Translations under genes and position numbers: made by a program
NCBI GenBank assembly: GCA_900544115.1
Contig: UQTW01000005.1
Location: 1-64,000 of the forward strand
DNA: 64,000 nt
DNA from: an uncultured Collinsella sp.
Lineage (GTDB): Bacteria > Actinomycetota > Coriobacteriia > Coriobacteriales > Coriobacteriaceae
Direction of reading: 5' to 3'
Part shown: positions 50,054-59,472 of the stretch, piece by piece
How the letters are laid out: each line of letters begins with the position of its first letter
Position numbering within the stretch: the first letter of the stretch is position 1
Notes under the pieces: model-generated
The model's input: the letters and a program-made list of their open reading frames with translations, nothing else
The model's database searches: none
Told to the model about the DNA's origin: nothing

Positions 50054-51400
50054 CTACGCTACCAGTTTGTCAAAAGCCCCGCGCCGGTTGAGTACGGTAA
50101 ACGCGACAACGCAAATGACCGCCGACAAAATCGATCCGCACGGCGAAGCGATGCCCATGGGAAACAGCGTATCGGAATAGGCGTTCGACAGCAGCCACGC
50201 GCCCGGCACGCGAATGAGTGCCACGGCCAGCACGTTGTGCGCAAAGCCGATGTAGCTCTTGCCATACGCAGCGAAAAAGCCACTAAAGCAAATGTGGATG
50301 CCGGCAAAAATCGCGTCGAAAATATAACTGTGCATATAGCCGGTACCGGCCGCGACCACCGCGGGGTCCTTGGCAAAAAAGCCAATAAACGCCGGCGCCA
50401 CCAGCCACACCAGCGCTGTGATCAGGCAGCCGTACACTACCGAAATGGTCATGGCGTCTTTGAGTACCTGACGCGCGCGGTCGCCCTTGCCCGCGCCGGC
50501 GTTTTGCGCCGTGAGTGCGCTGACGGTGGCGCCCATGGAGCTCGGCACAATGAACAAAAAGCTGATCATCTTCTCAACCAGGCCCACGGCGGCGGCGTCG
50601 ACGAGCCCTCGGTGGTTGGCGATGACGGTGATAAACATAAACGCCACCTGGATACAGCCGTCCTGCACGGCCACGGGCACGCCGATCTTAAGAATGCTGC
50701 CGAGCACCTCGGGCTGGGGGCGTAGGTCGCTGCGCTTGAGGTGAATGTGCGTACGGCGGCTCTTGAGCCACACGAGCGCGAGAGCCACGCTCGCCGTCTG
50801 CGCGATGACTGTGCCGAGTGCCGCGCCTACGGGGCCGAGCCCCATGTGGCCGATAAACAGAAAGTCGAGCGCGATGTTGATGATGCATGCCACGCCAATC
50901 ACGTACATGGGCGAGCGCGAATCGCCTAGGCCGCGAAAGATGGCCGAGAGGATGTTGTACGCGGCGATAAAGGGAATGCCCATAAAGCAGATACGCAGGT
51001 AGGCGGCGGTTCCTTCGACCGCTTCGGCCGGCGTACCAATGAGTGCCACAATCTGCGGACACAGTGCGAGCAGGACAGCGGCCAGCACCACCGAGACACC
51101 CATAAAGAGCGTGATGGTGTTGCCGATGGCGGTCTCGGCGCGGTCAAACCGACGCGAACCCACGGCGTGGCCGACGATAACCGTCGTTCCCATGGCCAGG
51201 CCCACGAGCGTCACGGTAATGATATAGAGCGTCTGCGCGCCGTTGCCCACGGCGGTGATGCCGGCGGCGCCGCTAAACTGCCCCATCATGTACAGGTCGG
51301 CCATGCCGTAGAGCATCTGCAAAAAGTACGAGAGCATATAAGGCAGGGCAAAGACCGCGATGGTCTTAAGGACATTGCCGCGTGTGAGGTCGTGTTCCAT
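50054..51400 (-). CDS. MATE-family multidrug/cation exporter
   Basis: A 448-residue membrane protein with twelve predicted helices in two six-helix halves. The first half has FALPYMLSYFLQMLYGMADLYMMGQ and the second, from about residue 235, has IGVPVAVQDGCIQ. These are the usual MATE repeat openings. It exports drugs or metabolites in exchange for Na+ or H+. I chose the ATG at 51400; upstream open sequence back to 51637 runs through non-coding DNA before the divergent ABC genes. The ribosome site (AGAAAG) is weak. No specific substrate can be assigned. Confidence 0.9.
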   Translation of the reverse strand: MEHDLTRGNVLKTIAVFALPYMLSYFLQMLYGMADLYMMGQFSGAAGITAVGNGAQTLYIITVTLVGLAMGTTVIVGHAVGSRRFDRAETAIGNTITLFMGVSVVLAAVLLALCPQIVALIGTPAEAVEGTAAYLRICFMGIPFIAAYNILSAIFRGLGDSRSPMYVIGVACIINIALDFLFIGHMGLGPVGAALGTVIAQTASVALALVWLKSRRTHIHLKRSDLRPQPEVLGSILKIGVPVAVQDGCIQVAFMFITVIANHRGLVDAAAVGLVEKMISFLFIVPSSMGATVSALTAQNAGAGKGDRARQVLKDAMTISVVYGCLITALVWLVAPAFIGFFAKDPAVVAAGTGYMHSYIFDAIFAGIHICFSGFFAAYGKSYIGFAHNVLAVALIRVPGAWLLSNAYSDTLFPMGIASPCGSILSAVICVVAFTVLNRRGAFDKLVA

Positions 51401-51660
51401 GGGCGGGGCTTTCTGGCTTGGTCTGTTTACGTACCAGTGTAGTGAAAACCCTACAACGATTGTAGAGTCAAGGTTTGTGTTGGCGGCGGGGAGAAAAAAG
51501 TCACGCTCGCGTTCATTTCCAATTGAATACAGGGGCGCGTCCTGCGAGCTTGGCGCCTGCACTAGCCTTGCAGAAATCGATTTCGCATCACTTGACACCG
51601 CCGCACGGCGCGCCATAATACCTGGGTTTGCGAACAACGTTTGATGGGGGATGAACCTGC

Positions 51661-53490
51661 GTGCGCAATCTCAAGATTTTGTTTTCCTATCTGGGGGCAT
51701 ACCGCCGCGATGCCATACTCGGCGTGTTCTTTGTGACGGCCGAGACGGCGCTCGAGCTGTTTATCCCGGTCATCATGGCAAATATCATCGACGTGGGCGT
51801 TCCCGCGGGCGACATCAACTACATGCTGTTGCAGGGCGCGTATATGCTGGTATTCGCCGCATGTTCGCTGGTACTTGGCTTGGGCTATGCACGCACGTCT
51901 GCTCGCGTCGCCTCGGGGCTGGGCGCTAACTTGCGCGAGGCGGAGTACCGCAAGATCCAGACGCTCGCTTTTGGCAATCTGGATAACTACGACGCCAGCT
52001 CGCTCGTCACCCGCATGACTACCGATATCACCGTCATCCAAAATGCCATCGGCAATGGCTTTCGCCCCATGGTGCGCGGTCCCGTGACGCTCATCGTCGG
52101 CTTGGTCTATGCGCTGGTGCTGTCGCGTCCGCTCGCCACCGTTTTCGCGATCATCCTGCCGGTGCTGGCGATCGTGCTGGGCGTTATCACCTATCGCGTC
52201 AGTCCGCTCTACCGCCAGCTGCAGACCTCGATGGACCATCTCAACGGCGTGGTGCAGGAGGACCTCACCGCCGTGCGCGCCGTCAAGGCGTACGTGCGCG
52301 CCGAGCACGACGAGGCCAAGTTCGATGCCGTCAATACCGAGCTTGCGCGCACCGCGACGAAGACCTTTGGCAACGCTGTGCTCAACTTGCCGGTGTTTCA
52401 GCTGTCGATGTACGTGGCGGCGCTTTCCATTCTGTGGATCGGCGGTCGCATGATTCTTGCCGGCGAGCTCGGCGTGGGCTCGCTCACGGGCTTCATGAGC
52501 TATGTGCTGCTGATCATGAACTCGCTCATGATGATTTCCAACGTGTTTTTGCTGCTCACGCGCGCACTTGCCAGCGTGGAGCGCATCTCGCGGGTGCTCG
52601 ACGAGCGTTCGCTTATCCAGGCGCCCGACGCTGCCACTGCCGTGCACGGGGTGGCCGACGGAAGCATCGAGTTTCGCGACGTGTCGTTTAAGTACCGCGA
52701 GGATGCAGCCGAGGATGTGCTCGAACATATCGACCTTCGCATCGAGAGCGGCTCGACGGTGGGCATCCTCGGCGGCACGGGCTCGGGCAAGAGCTCGCTT
52801 GTGCAGCTGATCGCGCGCCTGTACGACGCCACTGAGGGCGCCGTGCTTGTGGGCGGACACGACGTGCGTGACTACGACCTGGCTACCTTGCGCGACGCGG
52901 TGGGCATTGTGCTGCAAAAGAATGTGCTGTTCACGGGCACCGTGCGCGAGAACCTGCAGTGGGGCAATCCACAGGCGTCGGACAATGAGCTCCTCGCGGC
53001 TTGCCGCGCGGCGTGCGTGGACGAGTTCCTTGATCGCATCGGCGGGCTGGACGGCGAGTTGGGCCAGGGCGGTGCCGGTGTCTCGGGCGGGCAGAAGCAG
53101 CGCCTGTGCATCGCGCGAACGCTGCTCAAGCATCCGCGCGTGCTCATTTTTGATGACTCCACCAGCGCGGTCGATATGGCGACCGACGCTAAGATTCGCG
53201 AGCATATTGCTCAGATTCCCAATACGACGGTGATTGTCATCGCACAGCGCATTGCGAGCGTCATGGATGCCGATCGCATTGTGGTGTTGGACGACGGTCG
53301 TGTCCATGGCGTGGGCACGCACGAGGAACTGCTGGCGGGCGACAACATCTACCAGGAGATTTACGCCTCGCAGATGGAGTTTGCGGGGGATGCGGACGCC
53401 GGTGACGGCAGCGACGATGGCTGCGCGAACGATCCGTTTTCTTCCGTCCCCAGCGGATCGACCTTGGAAGGGGGTGAGCGCCATGCCTAA
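51661..53490 (+). CDS. ABC exporter half-transporter with degenerate nucleotide site (subunit 1)
   Basis: A 609-residue protein: six-helix export domain (about 15-310) then an ATPase domain. Walker A GGTGSGKSS (about 371-379) and signature VSGGQKQR are normal, but Walker B reads LIFDDSTSAVD, where the catalytic Glu is Ser, and the switch His is Gln (VIAQRIAS). Such changes mark the degenerate half of a heterodimeric exporter. The GTG start is at 51661. The last 20 residues are encoded by a 29-nt palindromic repeat plus the next gene's ribosome site. It overlaps the following gene by 8 nt. Confidence 0.92.
   Translation: MRNLKILFSYLGAYRRDAILGVFFVTAETALELFIPVIMANIIDVGVPAGDINYMLLQGAYMLVFAACSLVLGLGYARTSARVASGLGANLREAEYRKIQTLAFGNLDNYDASSLVTRMTTDITVIQNAIGNGFRPMVRGPVTLIVGLVYALVLSRPLATVFAIILPVLAIVLGVITYRVSPLYRQLQTSMDHLNGVVQEDLTAVRAVKAYVRAEHDEAKFDAVNTELARTATKTFGNAVLNLPVFQLSMYVAALSILWIGGRMILAGELGVGSLTGFMSYVLLIMNSLMMISNVFLLLTRALASVERISRVLDERSLIQAPDAATAVHGVADGSIEFRDVSFKYREDAAEDVLEHIDLRIESGSTVGILGGTGSGKSSLVQLIARLYDATEGAVLVGGHDVRDYDLATLRDAVGIVLQKNVLFTGTVRENLQWGNPQASDNELLAACRAACVDEFLDRIGGLDGELGQGGAGVSGGQKQRLCIARTLLKHPRVLIFDDSTSAVDMATDAKIREHIAQIPNTTVIVIAQRIASVMDADRIVVLDDGRVHGVGTHEELLAGDNIYQEIYASQMEFAGDADAGDGSDDGCANDPFSSVPSGSTLEGGERHA
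53431..53459 (-). repeat. 29-nt palindromic repeat, copy 2, inside a coding region
   Basis: Inverted relative to 47383-47411 with 27 of 29 matches. It lies in frame in the 3' end of the first ABC gene and encodes part of its C-terminal tail. Confidence 0.8.
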
Positions 53491-55381
53491 GACATCCGCT
53501 CAGGCCCGTCCCACCAATCTGACGCAGACGCTTCGCCGCCTGCTCTCCTACATGGGGCATGCCAAGTTCTCGTTGCTCGCGGTGGGCGTGCTCGCCTCCG
53601 TCGCCGCCATCGCGAGCCTCGCCGGCACCTACATGGTGCGCCCCATCGTTAACGGTTTGGCCACGGGCGGGGAGGAACTGCTCGCCAAGCAGGTCATCCT
53701 GACGGCGATCATCTACGCCGCGGGCGTGCTCTCGGCTCTGGGCTACTCGCAGATTATGGTGCGCGCGGCCCAGCGCGTGGTCTCCGATATTCGTCGCGAC
53801 CTGTTCGCGCACATCCAGACGCTGCCGCTCAGTTATTTTGACAGCACGCGCTCGGGCGACATCATGAGCTTCTTTACCAACGACGTCGACACCGTCTCCG
53901 AGGCGCTCAACAACAGCTTTGCCAACGTGATTCAGGCCGCCATTCAGGTTGTGGGCACCACGGCCATGCTCATCATCCTTAACTGGCAACTCACGATTAT
54001 TACGCTCGTGTGCGACGCGGCCATTGTGCTGTATGCGCGCTACTCGGGCATGCGTTCCAAGCGCTTTTTTGCCGCCCAACAGGCGTCGCTGGGCGATTTG
54101 GACGGATACGTCGAGGAGATGGTCTCAGGCCAAAAGGTCATCAAGGTCTTTAACCACGAGCGGGTCAACGTGGCTGGTTTTGACGTGCGCAACCAAGAAC
54201 TGCGCCGCACCGGTGGCGCCGCGCAAGCCTACGCCAACTCGATGGTGCCCATGACCGTGGTGATCGGCTATGCCAACTACGCTATCGTCGCCGTGGCGGG
54301 CGGCATGCTCTGCATCAAGGGGCTCGCCGATGTAGGTGCGCTCGCAAGCTACCTGGTCTTTGTGCGTCAGGCCGCCATGCCCATCAACCAGTTTACGCAG
54401 CTGGGCAACTTTTTGCTCAACGCGCTGGCCGGTGCCGAGCGCCTGTTTGCCGCCATGGACCTTAAGCCCGAGGTGGACGAGGGCTGCGTGGAGCTGGTGC
54501 AGACGGGCGACGCCGCGTGGGCGTGGAAGATTCCCGAGGGCCAGGGCGTGGGCGCGTACGGGCACTTGCATGATGTGGCTGCCGTTGATGAGTCGGGCCG
54601 TGCGGTGGCTGCCGACGGTACCGAGCTCACGTGCGGCTTGGTCCCGCTTGCCGGCGACGTGCGCTTCCATGCCGTGGACTTTTCCTACGTGCCGGGCACC
54701 CGTGTGCTCACGGACCTCAACCTGTTTGCCAAGCCGGGGCAAAAGATCGCGTTTGTGGGCTCCACAGGCGCCGGTAAGACGACCATCACCAACCTCATCA
54801 ACCGCTTCTACGAGGTCGATGACGGCGAGATCACGTACGACGGCATCGACGTCAAGCACATTGCCAAGGCCAGCCTGCGCGGGTCGCTCGGCATTGTGCT
54901 GCAGGACACGCACTTGTTTAGCGGCACCATTGCGCAGAACATCCGCTTTGGCAAGCTCGACGCGACCGACGAGGAAGTGCGCGCCGCCGCCGAGGCTGCC
55001 TGCGCGGATTCGTTTATCCGCCGCCTGCCTAGAGGGTACGACACGCCGGTCACGGCCGACGGCGCCAACCTGTCGCAGGGCCAGCGCCAGCTGCTCGCCA
55101 TCGCGCGCGTGGCCGTCGCCGACCCGCCGGTGCTCATCTTGGACGAGGCCACTTCGAGCATCGACACGCGTACCGAAAAGCTTATCGAGCGCGGCATGGA
55201 CCGCATCATGCGCGGACGCACCACCTTTATGATCGCGCACCGCCTGTCCACCGTCCGCGACGCCGACGCCATCATGGTCCTCGAACACGGCCGCATCATC
55301 GAGCGCGGCACGCACGAAGAGCTGCTCGCCCAGCACGGCGAGTACTGGCAACTGGCGCATGGCTTAAAAGAGTTGGATTAA
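53483..55381 (+). CDS. ABC exporter half-transporter with canonical nucleotide site (subunit 2)
   Basis: A 632-residue partner of the preceding subunit: six-helix export domain (about 20-325), then an ATPase with Walker A GSTGAGKT, signature LSQGQRQ, Walker B LILDEATSSID and switch MIAHRLSTV, all intact. A polar insertion of about 60 residues (about 340-400, DAAWAWKIPEGQGVGAYGH) separates the membrane part from the ATPase. Together the pair forms one good and one degenerate ATP site. The ATG overlaps the previous stop by 8 nt. GGAAGGGGG lies upstream. Substrate unknown; multidrug or peptide export is typical. Confidence 0.93.
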   Translation: MPKTSAQARPTNLTQTLRRLLSYMGHAKFSLLAVGVLASVAAIASLAGTYMVRPIVNGLATGGEELLAKQVILTAIIYAAGVLSALGYSQIMVRAAQRVVSDIRRDLFAHIQTLPLSYFDSTRSGDIMSFFTNDVDTVSEALNNSFANVIQAAIQVVGTTAMLIILNWQLTIITLVCDAAIVLYARYSGMRSKRFFAAQQASLGDLDGYVEEMVSGQKVIKVFNHERVNVAGFDVRNQELRRTGGAAQAYANSMVPMTVVIGYANYAIVAVAGGMLCIKGLADVGALASYLVFVRQAAMPINQFTQLGNFLLNALAGAERLFAAMDLKPEVDEGCVELVQTGDAAWAWKIPEGQGVGAYGHLHDVAAVDESGRAVAADGTELTCGLVPLAGDVRFHAVDFSYVPGTRVLTDLNLFAKPGQKIAFVGSTGAGKTTITNLINRFYEVDDGEITYDGIDVKHIAKASLRGSLGIVLQDTHLFSGTIAQNIRFGKLDATDEEVRAAAEAACADSFIRRLPRGYDTPVTADGANLSQGQRQLLAIARVAVADPPVLILDEATSSIDTRTEKLIERGMDRIMRGRTTFMIAHRLSTVRDADAIMVLEHGRIIERGTHEELLAQHGEYWQLAHGLKELD

Positions 55382-55433
55382 CCTGTTCGAGCACGATGTT
55401 TTGACCCCTCCGTGCCCCTCACCTCGCCTCAAA

Positions 55434-55492
55434 CCATCACAACATTCGACGTTTTTTGCCAAAATCGGGAAAAGCATCGAATGTTGTGATGG
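55434..55492. repeat. 59-nt palindrome, left copy
   Basis: Arms CCATCACAACATTCGA and TCGAATGTTGTGATGG are perfect 16-nt complements; the 27-nt centre is itself partly self-complementary. Nearly identical to 56676-56734 in the same orientation. The rest of the gap 55382-55596 shows nothing. Confidence 0.92.
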
Positions 55493-55596
55493 TTTTTCTA
55501 CCACTCGATCGGGTGGAATCGCTTTCTTGCGCGCGAAGGTGTGCGGACCCGTGGGCAGGGGAATAAGGTTGGTTATCCGACTCCATTGGAGGGCTC

Positions 55597-56634
55597 ATGG
55601 ACCTGCCGATCGTCCTGTCCCATAAGACTGCCTGGCTGTACCACAACGTGGCGCGCCCGTCCGAGCCGCTCTCGCGAGCAAGCAGCCTATACGATGAGGA
55701 CTCGCTTGCTAGCGAGGCGGAGCCGACTGCGGACCTGCCCAAATTGGGGCTCGATGCCAAGGGGCTGAGGGCTTCAACGGCAGTCGGGATTGTTACCGAC
55801 CATCTGGTTTCGCTTGGTATTCCACGGGAAGAGCTCGATCATATCGACACGCTCGTCAACTTCGATTTTGAGCGCTCGACGCCGGCTGGATTTAGGTGCC
55901 ACGTGTTTGGGGCGCCGGTACCTCCAGGCCATCTTATCGAGGTGGCAGAGGGCCTTCTAGTGGTTGATGAGGTCATGTGTTTTGTCCAAGCGGGTTCGTG
56001 GATGAGTGAGCCCGAGCAGCTGGAATATGGCTACGAAATCTGTGCCCGATACCATTTGAATCATCTGTCGACGGACGATTATGTCGAGATGGGGCAGAGG
56101 TATACCGTTGCCGACTTGATTGCTTATTGCAATGAGAACCGATCTCGTCAGGGGGCTATACGCGCGGCCGCCGTGCTCAAGCGCGTGCACGATGGCGCGC
56201 GGTCGCCCATGGAGACGGCCACCGCAATCATGGTCGTAGCAAAACGTTCCCAGGGCGGGCTGGGATACGCCAAGATCGAGCTCAACCGTCGGGTCGATGT
56301 TCCCAACGAGTTCAAGTATCTCGCTAAGGCTGGGTATTTCGAGATCGACGTATATGCGCCTGCGAGCGGTACGGGGATTGAATACAACGGCTCGGACCAT
56401 CTTGATAAACAGCGCAGCGCGTCGGATGCGGAGCGCATGACCGTGCTGAGCGCGCTGGGCTTTAGGATGATCGTCCTCACCGGGACTCAGTTTGCCCACC
56501 AGCTGCAATTGCACCGGGCGATGAACGCCATCGCGCTCGCTATGGGCCTCAAGTGCGACCGAAGCGAAGCGTTCCAGAAACGTCAAAACGACCTGCGAGA
56601 ATTCGTGATTCGGCACTGGGACGGCGGTCTTTAG
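55597..56634 (+). CDS. Putative nuclease-fold protein, AbiEi/DUF559-like
   Basis: A 345-residue protein. The start LPIVLSHKTAWLYH recalls the opening of AbiEi-like proteins common in Actinomycetota. The middle has VMCFVQAGSWMSEPEQLEYGYEICARY and SPMETATAIMVV (Glu205). The end carries a PD-(D/E)XK-like arrangement: EID (249-251), GIEYNGSDH (Glu262), then ALGFRMIVLTGTQF. The role is unknown; relatives are thought to act in toxin-antitoxin, abortive infection or Vsr-like repair. It is monocistronic, between two copies of a 59-nt palindrome. GGAGGGC precedes the ATG. Confidence 0.7.
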   Translation: MDLPIVLSHKTAWLYHNVARPSEPLSRASSLYDEDSLASEAEPTADLPKLGLDAKGLRASTAVGIVTDHLVSLGIPREELDHIDTLVNFDFERSTPAGFRCHVFGAPVPPGHLIEVAEGLLVVDEVMCFVQAGSWMSEPEQLEYGYEICARYHLNHLSTDDYVEMGQRYTVADLIAYCNENRSRQGAIRAAAVLKRVHDGARSPMETATAIMVVAKRSQGGLGYAKIELNRRVDVPNEFKYLAKAGYFEIDVYAPASGTGIEYNGSDHLDKQRSASDAERMTVLSALGFRMIVLTGTQFAHQLQLHRAMNAIALAMGLKCDRSEAFQKRQNDLREFVIRHWDGGL

Positions 56635-56675
56635 GGGCGTTCCGGCCCTTCTACGGGGTGCCGTGGGAAGTCAAA

Positions 56676-56734
56676 TCATCACAACATTCGACGTTTTTCG
56701 CCAAAATCGGAAAAAGCATCGAATGTTGTGATGG
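56676..56734. repeat. 59-nt palindrome, right copy
   Basis: Differs from the left copy at three or fewer positions; the same orientation. Start-to-start distance is 1242 nt, with the nuclease-like gene between. Confidence 0.92.
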
Positions 56735-56867
56735 TCTGTGCTGAGGATGGGCTTGGAAAGTCCGTTTTGCTCGAAGCGACCTGTCCTGTCGTACGGGTGT
56801 CGGCATGATTCTCCCGTGGGGTATTATGTTTTCCGAAGAATAAAACGCCGCGTGAGGGGAGGGCTGC

Positions 56868-57923
56868 GTGGACGGGCGCGTGCAACATGACGTCTTTGGC
56901 CGCGATATCAACTACCTGCGCATTGCCGTTACCGACAAGTGCAATTTCCGCTGCATTTACTGCATGCCGGCCGATGGCGTGGCGCCCCGCGCGCACGACG
57001 AGCTGCTCAGCGCCGAGGAAATCGCCCGCTTTGTGCGCCTGGTAGCGGGGGAGGGCATTCGCCGCGTGCGCCTGACGGGCGGCGAGCCGCTGGTCAGCCG
57101 CCGCATCATTCCGCTCATTCGCGACATCCGCGCGATTCCGCAGATCGAGGACATCTCGCTTACCACCAATGGTGCCCTGCTGCCCAAGTTGGCACCGCAG
57201 CTCAAAGATGCCGGGCTTAACCGCGTCAACATTTCGCTCGATACACTCGACCCTACGCTGTTTGGAAAGATCACGCGCCTGGGTCGGCTCGAGCAGACCA
57301 TGGCTGGCATCGACGCGGCGCTGGCTTGGGGCTTTGAGCCTGTTAAGGTCAACTGCGTTGTGGTGCGCCGGCTCAACCAGGATGTGGCGGCCCTTGCGCG
57401 GCTCACGCTCGACCGCCCCATCCACCTGCGCTTTATCGAATATATGCCCATTGGCGACGAACGCACGAGCTCGCATTGCGCCGTGGACCCGCATGCGCCC
57501 GCGCTCAATCCCGAGCTGTGGGACGCGAGCGACACCGTGCCGAGCGACGAGCTGCGGGCTCGCATCAATGCCGGGGCCGCGGCGGCGGGACTGGGCGAGC
57601 TCGAGCCGCTCGGCATCAACGACGCTCCTGCCGGCGCGGGCCCTGCGCGCTATTGGCACTTTCCGGGTGCGGCGGGTACGGTCGGCTTTATTAGCGCCAT
57701 GTCCAACCATTTTTGTGCGAACTGCAACCGTCTGCGCCTGACGGCAGACGGCAACGTGCGTCCGTGCCTGTTCAGCGATGCCGAGTATTCGGTGCGCGAC
57801 GCCCTGCGCCGTGGTGATGATATGCAGGTACTTTCGATTTGGCGCGATGCCGTGGCCCACAAACCGCAGGAACACGCGATAATTGAGGGCACGCAACGAT
57901 TTATGTCCCAAATCGGAGGATGA
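56868..57923 (+). CDS. moaA: GTP 3',8-cyclase MoaA
   Basis: A 351-residue radical SAM enzyme for the first step of molybdenum cofactor synthesis. The N-terminal cluster is CNFRCIYC (about 25-32), followed by LTGGEPL. A second 4Fe-4S site is in CANCNRLRLTADGNVRPC, and the protein ends in the essential Gly-Gly (QIGG). GTG start with GAGGGGAGGG upstream. The gene for the MoaC-MobB fusion starts 4 nt after the stop, so they form a tight operon. No molybdoenzyme gene is in the window. Confidence 0.95.
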   Translation: MDGRVQHDVFGRDINYLRIAVTDKCNFRCIYCMPADGVAPRAHDELLSAEEIARFVRLVAGEGIRRVRLTGGEPLVSRRIIPLIRDIRAIPQIEDISLTTNGALLPKLAPQLKDAGLNRVNISLDTLDPTLFGKITRLGRLEQTMAGIDAALAWGFEPVKVNCVVVRRLNQDVAALARLTLDRPIHLRFIEYMPIGDERTSSHCAVDPHAPALNPELWDASDTVPSDELRARINAGAAAAGLGELEPLGINDAPAGAGPARYWHFPGAAGTVGFISAMSNHFCANCNRLRLTADGNVRPCLFSDAEYSVRDALRRGDDMQVLSIWRDAVAHKPQEHAIIEGTQRFMSQIGG

Positions 57924-57927
57924 TCAT

Positions 57928-59229
57928 ATGGCCAAGAGCAGGTACGCCGATGCCACCAAGGCCGCTCGTAGGGCCGCGATGTCTGCCCACAAAGTCACGG
58001 CTGCGGCGAATGCTGGCAACGCCGACGCGTCCGCGCAGCCGACTTCCAGCGCTGTCGCCGAGCCCGCCCGCGACGCCCGTCGCGACGAGCTGACGCATGT
58101 GGACGCCAAGGGCGAGGTGCGCATGGTCGACGTGTCCGACAAGGCCGAGACCCATCGCATTGCCATCGCCGAGGGCACCATCCTCATGCACCCCGAGACG
58201 CAGGCCATGGTGCTGCAGGACCGCGCCAAAAAGGGCGATGTGCTTGCCTGCGCGCGCGTGGCGGGCATCATGGCCATCAAACGCACGAGCGACATCATCC
58301 CCATGTGCCATCCGTTGCTCATTACCAAGAGCAAGTGCGACATTGCGCCCATCGTTCCGGCGGGGACGCCGGCCGAGGACGTGCCCGAGGGCTGGGCGCC
58401 GGCGCGCACGGACGGGCAGGTTGGCTTTCACGTGCTGGTTACGGCGGGCGTGACGGGCAAGACGGGTATCGAGATGGAGGCGCTGACCGGCGCGAGTGCC
58501 GCGTGCCTAACGATCTATGACATGTGCAAGGCCGTCGATCGCGGCATGGAGATCGTCGACGTTCGTCTGCTGCACAAGGAGGGCGGCCGCTCGGGCGTGT
58601 GGGATCGTGCCGAGCGTCAGGCCGCTGCTGTTGAGGCTGTGGGAGCCGCGGGCGACGCACCCGCGAGCGCACCCGTCGCCGTTGTACCCGCAGCTCCCAC
58701 TCCGGCCGTCCCCGCAATCGCGTTTATCGGCTACCAAAATTCGGGCAAGACCACGCTCGTCGAGAAGGTTATCGCCGAGCTCACTCGCCGCGGCCTGCGC
58801 GTGGGTTCGCTCAAGCATCACGGGCACCACGGCTTTGATATCGATGTGCCCGCTAAGGACACCTGGCGCCATCACCAGGCCGGATCCAAGCACGTGGGTC
58901 TCATCTGCGCCACGCGCTGGGCGGAGTACGCCGACACGCGCGAGGAGGACGAGATGCCCGCGCGCGAGCTGCTGTCGCGCTACAACGATGTCGACGTGGT
59001 GATTATCGAGGGCTACAAGACCGAGGGCTTCGACAACATCGTCGTCGCGCGCTCCGGTGTCGACCGTCTGCGCGGCAAGAGCTCGCTCGACCTGGTCGAC
59101 GGTCACACGCTGGCCCTTGCCTGCAATGAAGCCCTGGCACGCCAGGCCTTCGACGCCGGCTTTGCGACCCGAGCCATCAACATCAACGACGCCCGAGCCA
59201 TCTGCGATCTGATCCAAGATCACCTTTAA
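57928..59229 (+). CDS. MoaC-MobB fusion (cyclic pyranopterin synthase + MGD-type GTPase)
   Basis: A 433-residue fusion. After a polar leader (1-50), residues about 55-232 are MoaC, which makes cyclic pyranopterin monophosphate (VDVSDKAETHRIA, KRTSDIIPMCHPL and KTGIEMEALTGAS). A short Ala/Pro-rich linker (about 233-262) leads to MobB (about 263-433): GYQNSGKTTLVEK (P-loop), KHHGHHGFDIDVPAKDT and VIIEGYKTEGFDNIV. MobB assists guanine-dinucleotide attachment. The ATG at 57928 has GGAGGA upstream. Separate genes are usual; MoaC-MobB in one chain is uncommon. Confidence 0.92.
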   Translation: MAKSRYADATKAARRAAMSAHKVTAAANAGNADASAQPTSSAVAEPARDARRDELTHVDAKGEVRMVDVSDKAETHRIAIAEGTILMHPETQAMVLQDRAKKGDVLACARVAGIMAIKRTSDIIPMCHPLLITKSKCDIAPIVPAGTPAEDVPEGWAPARTDGQVGFHVLVTAGVTGKTGIEMEALTGASAACLTIYDMCKAVDRGMEIVDVRLLHKEGGRSGVWDRAERQAAAVEAVGAAGDAPASAPVAVVPAAPTPAVPAIAFIGYQNSGKTTLVEKVIAELTRRGLRVGSLKHHGHHGFDIDVPAKDTWRHHQAGSKHVGLICATRWAEYADTREEDEMPARELLSRYNDVDVVIIEGYKTEGFDNIVVARSGVDRLRGKSSLDLVDGHTLALACNEALARQAFDAGFATRAININDARAICDLIQDHL

Positions 59230-59242
59230 GGCTCGACGCTGC

Positions 59243-59342
59243 GCCGGCCCCAAGCACCCCATCTCGCCCCTCAAGCCGTCGCTCGCGTACCAAAGTACGC
59301 GTCGCTCCTCTTTCGGGGCGACCTGGGGCACTTGGAACCGGC
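59243..59342. other. 100-bp imperfect palindrome after the moaA operon
   Basis: Arms of 28 nt (59243-59270 and 59315-59342) match with about five mismatches, with an inner GTAC-CAAA-GTAC tip. No T tract. The 59230-59472 gap also contains a half copy (59362-59400) of the GGGACAGGCA-CTTTGTGGTGG repeat. Confidence 0.7.
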
Positions 59343-59472
59343 TCGCTGCGCTGCCATAACCTGCCAAAAAGGGACAGGCATCTTTGTGGTGGTTTTTGCA
59401 AAAAAAGCTTTGACTTAAAGTTAGCTCAAGGTGTCATAATCGCTGACAAACGATTGCGATCACGGAGGCCTC

